Source: Pseudomonas sp. LRP2-20
GTDB lineage: Bacteria > Pseudomonadota > Gammaproteobacteria > Pseudomonadales > Pseudomonadaceae
Direction: 5' to 3'
DNA: 64,000 bases
Assembly (NCBI RefSeq): GCF_024349685.1
Contig: NZ_AP025944.1
Coordinates: forward strand, 5,535,001-5,599,000
Shown here: in pieces, positions 62,505-64,000 of the stretch
Numbering within the stretch: position 1 is the stretch's first letter
How the letters are laid out: every line of letters begins with the position of its first letter
Made by a program: the position numbers and the translations under genes
Notes under the pieces: generated by a model
The model's database searches: none
Told to the model about the DNA's origin: nothing
What the model saw: the letters and a program-made list of their open reading frames with translations, nothing else

Positions 62505-62632
62505 GAAGAAAACCCCGCCGAAGCGGGGTTCTCTAGACTGTTTCCCTGTGACATCCCTATCGCCCCGCCATCCTGGCAGGTAATCCTTCGTTGTCCCTGT
62601 TCTGTCCTTTGCGCTTCCTGCGCAACGTCCAT
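62505..62632 (-). ncRNA. rsmY: RsmY-like small RNA that binds RsmA/CsrA
   Basis: The minus strand holds about 128 bases with eight GGA motifs (such as GCAGGAAGC, AAGGAC, CAGGGAC, AAGGAT, CAGGATGG, TAGGGATG), the target sequence of RsmA/CsrA proteins. It ends in an intrinsic terminator GAACCCCGC-TTCG-GCGGGGTT then TTCTTC (from 62530 down). The 5' end is set by a TAATCT -10 (62639-62644) with the start about 62630-62632. The 5' stretch GTTGCGCAGGAAGCGCAAAG is close to known RsmY. The GacA box lies 46 bases upstream of the -10. The position between a LysR gene and an acyl-CoA dehydrogenase is the recalled rsmY locus of P. putida. Confidence 0.88.
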
Positions 62633-62689
62633 GTGGAAAGATTAACCGTGGATCCAATCTGATGCCAGTGGCGAAAAGTCACCGCGTAA

Positions 62690-62707
62690 TGTAGGAAAAG
62701 GCTTACA
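62690..62707 (-). promoter_or_regulatory. GacA upstream activating site of rsmY
   Basis: TGTAAGCCTTTTCCTACA on the minus strand, matching the published TGTAAGNNATNNCTTACA consensus except in the right arm and centre. It is at a suitable distance upstream of the -10. Links rsmY to the GacS/GacA system. Confidence 0.8.
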
Positions 62708-62736
62708 AGAAGTAGTCATTCCCAGATAGATCGGCT

Positions 62737-62829
62737 TGGGCCCATTCGCGGGTAAACCCGCTCCCACAGGTATTGCGCCGCCCTCATAGCGGTGATATCC
62801 CTGTGGGAGCGGGTTTACCCGCGAAGAGC
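62737..62829. repeat. Inverted REP pair (GCGGGT-AA-ACCCGC variant)
   Basis: Both copies carry GCGGGTAAACCCGC with inward CTCCCACAGG tails and a roughly 30-base spacer. It separates the rsmY promoter region from the end of the acyl-CoA dehydrogenase gene. Confidence 0.9.
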
Positions 62830-62842
62830 CTTACGCGATCGT

Positions 62843-64000
62843 TCAGAACTGCTCGGCATCCAGCAGGTACAACGACTCGCTGCCCGCCTTCACCGAGGCC
62901 ACCAGCGAATTCACCCGCGGCAGCAACCGGGCGAAGTAGAACCGTGCGGTGCCCAGCTTGGCCGAATAGAACGCCTCGTCGCCTTCAGCCGCCTGGGCTG
63001 CACGCGCCATCAATGCCCACATGTAGGCATAGGCCACATAGCCAAAGGCATGCAGGTACTCGACCGACGCGGCACCGATTTCATTCGGGTTACCCTTGGC
63101 CTGCTCCAGCACCCACTCGGTCAGCCCATCGAGCTGATCGAGACAGGCGCCAAGCGGCTTGGCAAACTCCTCCAGCTCGCTGCCCGCGCTGGCAATGAAC
63201 TGGCGAATCTCGGCAGAGAACAGTTTGTAGTACGCCCCACCACTGGCCACCACCTTGCGCCCCATGAGATCCAGCGCCTGGATGCCATTGGTGCCTTCGT
63301 AGATCTGGGTGATACGCACATCGCGCACCAGTTGCTCCTGGCCCCACTCGCGAATGTAGCCATGACCACCGAATACCTGCTGGCCATGCACCGTGCACTC
63401 GAGGCCAAGGTCGGTGAGGAACGCCTTGGCCACCGGGGTCAGCAGCGCCACCAGCTCTTCGCTGCGTTTGCGCGTAGCCGGGTCTTCGCTGTACTTGGCG
63501 CTGTCGAGTTGCATCGCCACGTAGGTGGAGAAGGCACGACCGCCCTCGATCAGCGCCTTCATGGTCAGCAGCATGCGCCGAACATCAGGGTGAACGATGA
63601 TCGGGTCAGCGGCCTTGTCCTTGGCCTGCGGCCCAGTCGGCGCGCGGCTCTGCAGGCGATCACGGGCGTATTCCACAGCGTTCTGGTAGGAACGCTCGGC
63701 CGACGCCAGGCCCTGGATACCTACGCCCAGGCGTTCGTAGTTCATCATGGTGAACATGGCCGCCAGGCCCTTGTTCGGCTCGCCGACGATGTAGCCGACC
63801 GCCTCGTCGAAGTTCATCACGCAGGTAGCCGAAGCCTGGATGCCCATCTTGTGTTCGATCGAGCCGCAGGTGGCCGGGTTGCGCGCACCGAGGCTGCCGT
63901 CGGCATTGACCAGGAATTTCGGCACCAGGAACAGCGAGATGCCCTTGGGGCCCGCCGGCGCGTCCGGCAGCTTGGCCAGCACCAGGTGGATGATGTTCTC
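62843..64000 (-). CDS. Acyl-CoA dehydrogenase, C-terminal part (runs off the right edge)
   Basis: 385 residues of a larger protein, open to the window edge (ENIIHLVLAKLPDAPAGPKGIS...). KMGIQASATCVMNFDEAVGYIVGEPNKGLAAMFTMMNYERLGVG is the conserved middle domain, and RDVRITQIYEGTNGIQALDL carries the catalytic Glu of the family. It ends with the extra C-terminal region of large (about 600-residue) FadE-like enzymes. The substrate chain length is not visible. Confidence 0.9.
   Translation of the reverse strand, partial: ENIIHLVLAKLPDAPAGPKGISLFLVPKFLVNADGSLGARNPATCGSIEHKMGIQASATCVMNFDEAVGYIVGEPNKGLAAMFTMMNYERLGVGIQGLASAERSYQNAVEYARDRLQSRAPTGPQAKDKAADPIIVHPDVRRMLLTMKALIEGGRAFSTYVAMQLDSAKYSEDPATRKRSEELVALLTPVAKAFLTDLGLECTVHGQQVFGGHGYIREWGQEQLVRDVRITQIYEGTNGIQALDLMGRKVVASGGAYYKLFSAEIRQFIASAGSELEEFAKPLGACLDQLDGLTEWVLEQAKGNPNEIGAASVEYLHAFGYVAYAYMWALMARAAQAAEGDEAFYSAKLGTARFYFARLLPRVNSLVASVKAGSESLYLLDAEQF

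Overview
The window is a chromosomal segment of a Pseudomonas, very probably of the P. putida group. It is GC-rich and densely coding. It carries the davBA lysine pathway, the MurU/AmgK recycling kinases, an EstA/EstP autotransporter, trpE separated from trpGDC, and the inverted REP pairs typical of that group. No phage, transposon, CRISPR array or horizontally acquired island is visible. It is a core-genome region, and its novelty lies mostly in regulatory and non-coding structure.

Layout. 0-3.8 kb: coq7, a membrane protein, an OsmC protein, crp/vfr and a lipoate-ligase-like protein. 3.9-12 kb: the tryptophan branch (trpGDC, then trpE with gph and rpe upstream) with the esterase estP between them. 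12-20 kb: an ABC transporter and two-component pair (agtABCD/agtRS-like, for 5-aminovalerate and GABA). 20-23.5 kb: a DUF3530 protein, djlA, and murU-amgK for peptidoglycan recycling. 23.6-31.3 kb: the envelope, ribosome and nucleotide cluster lptD-surA-pdxA-rsmA-apaG-apaH-glpE. 31.6-36.5 kb: the prkA-yeaH-spoVR stress module. 36.5-45 kb: cca, folK/folB, plsY, tsaD and the macromolecular synthesis group rpsU-dnaG-rpoD. 45-49 kb: a GGDEF/EAL sensor and a CAT-anticodon tRNA. 49-52 kb: an Lrp-type regulator and davBA. 52-59.8 kb: pqqF, pqqA (23 codons), pqqBCDE and an S9 peptidase. 59.8-64 kb: a Pmp3-like peptide, a class-III aminotransferase, a LysR regulator, the small RNA gene rsmY on the minus strand with its upstream GacA box, and the C-terminal part of an acyl-CoA dehydrogenase.

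How the parts work together. DavB and DavA convert L-lysine to 5-aminovalerate, and AgtABCD with its sensor and regulator is the likely uptake route for the same compound and GABA, so both sides of that metabolite lie in one window. PqqA-E makes the PQQ cofactor. The trp genes are preceded by two nearly identical Trp-Arg-Trp leader peptides. One leads trpGDC. The other is read in frame as the last 14 codons of gph, directly ahead of trpE. RsmY, with eight GGA motifs, links the window to the Gac/Rsm post-transcriptional network.

The strongest items for a second look are the gph/trpE leader fusion with its trpG twin, the rsmY locus, palindromes upstream of agtA and davB, and the REP pairs, whose stems co-vary from locus to locus but mostly match within a locus. 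Protein functions are inferred from recognisable motifs and from remembered gene order in Pseudomonas; no database search was run.
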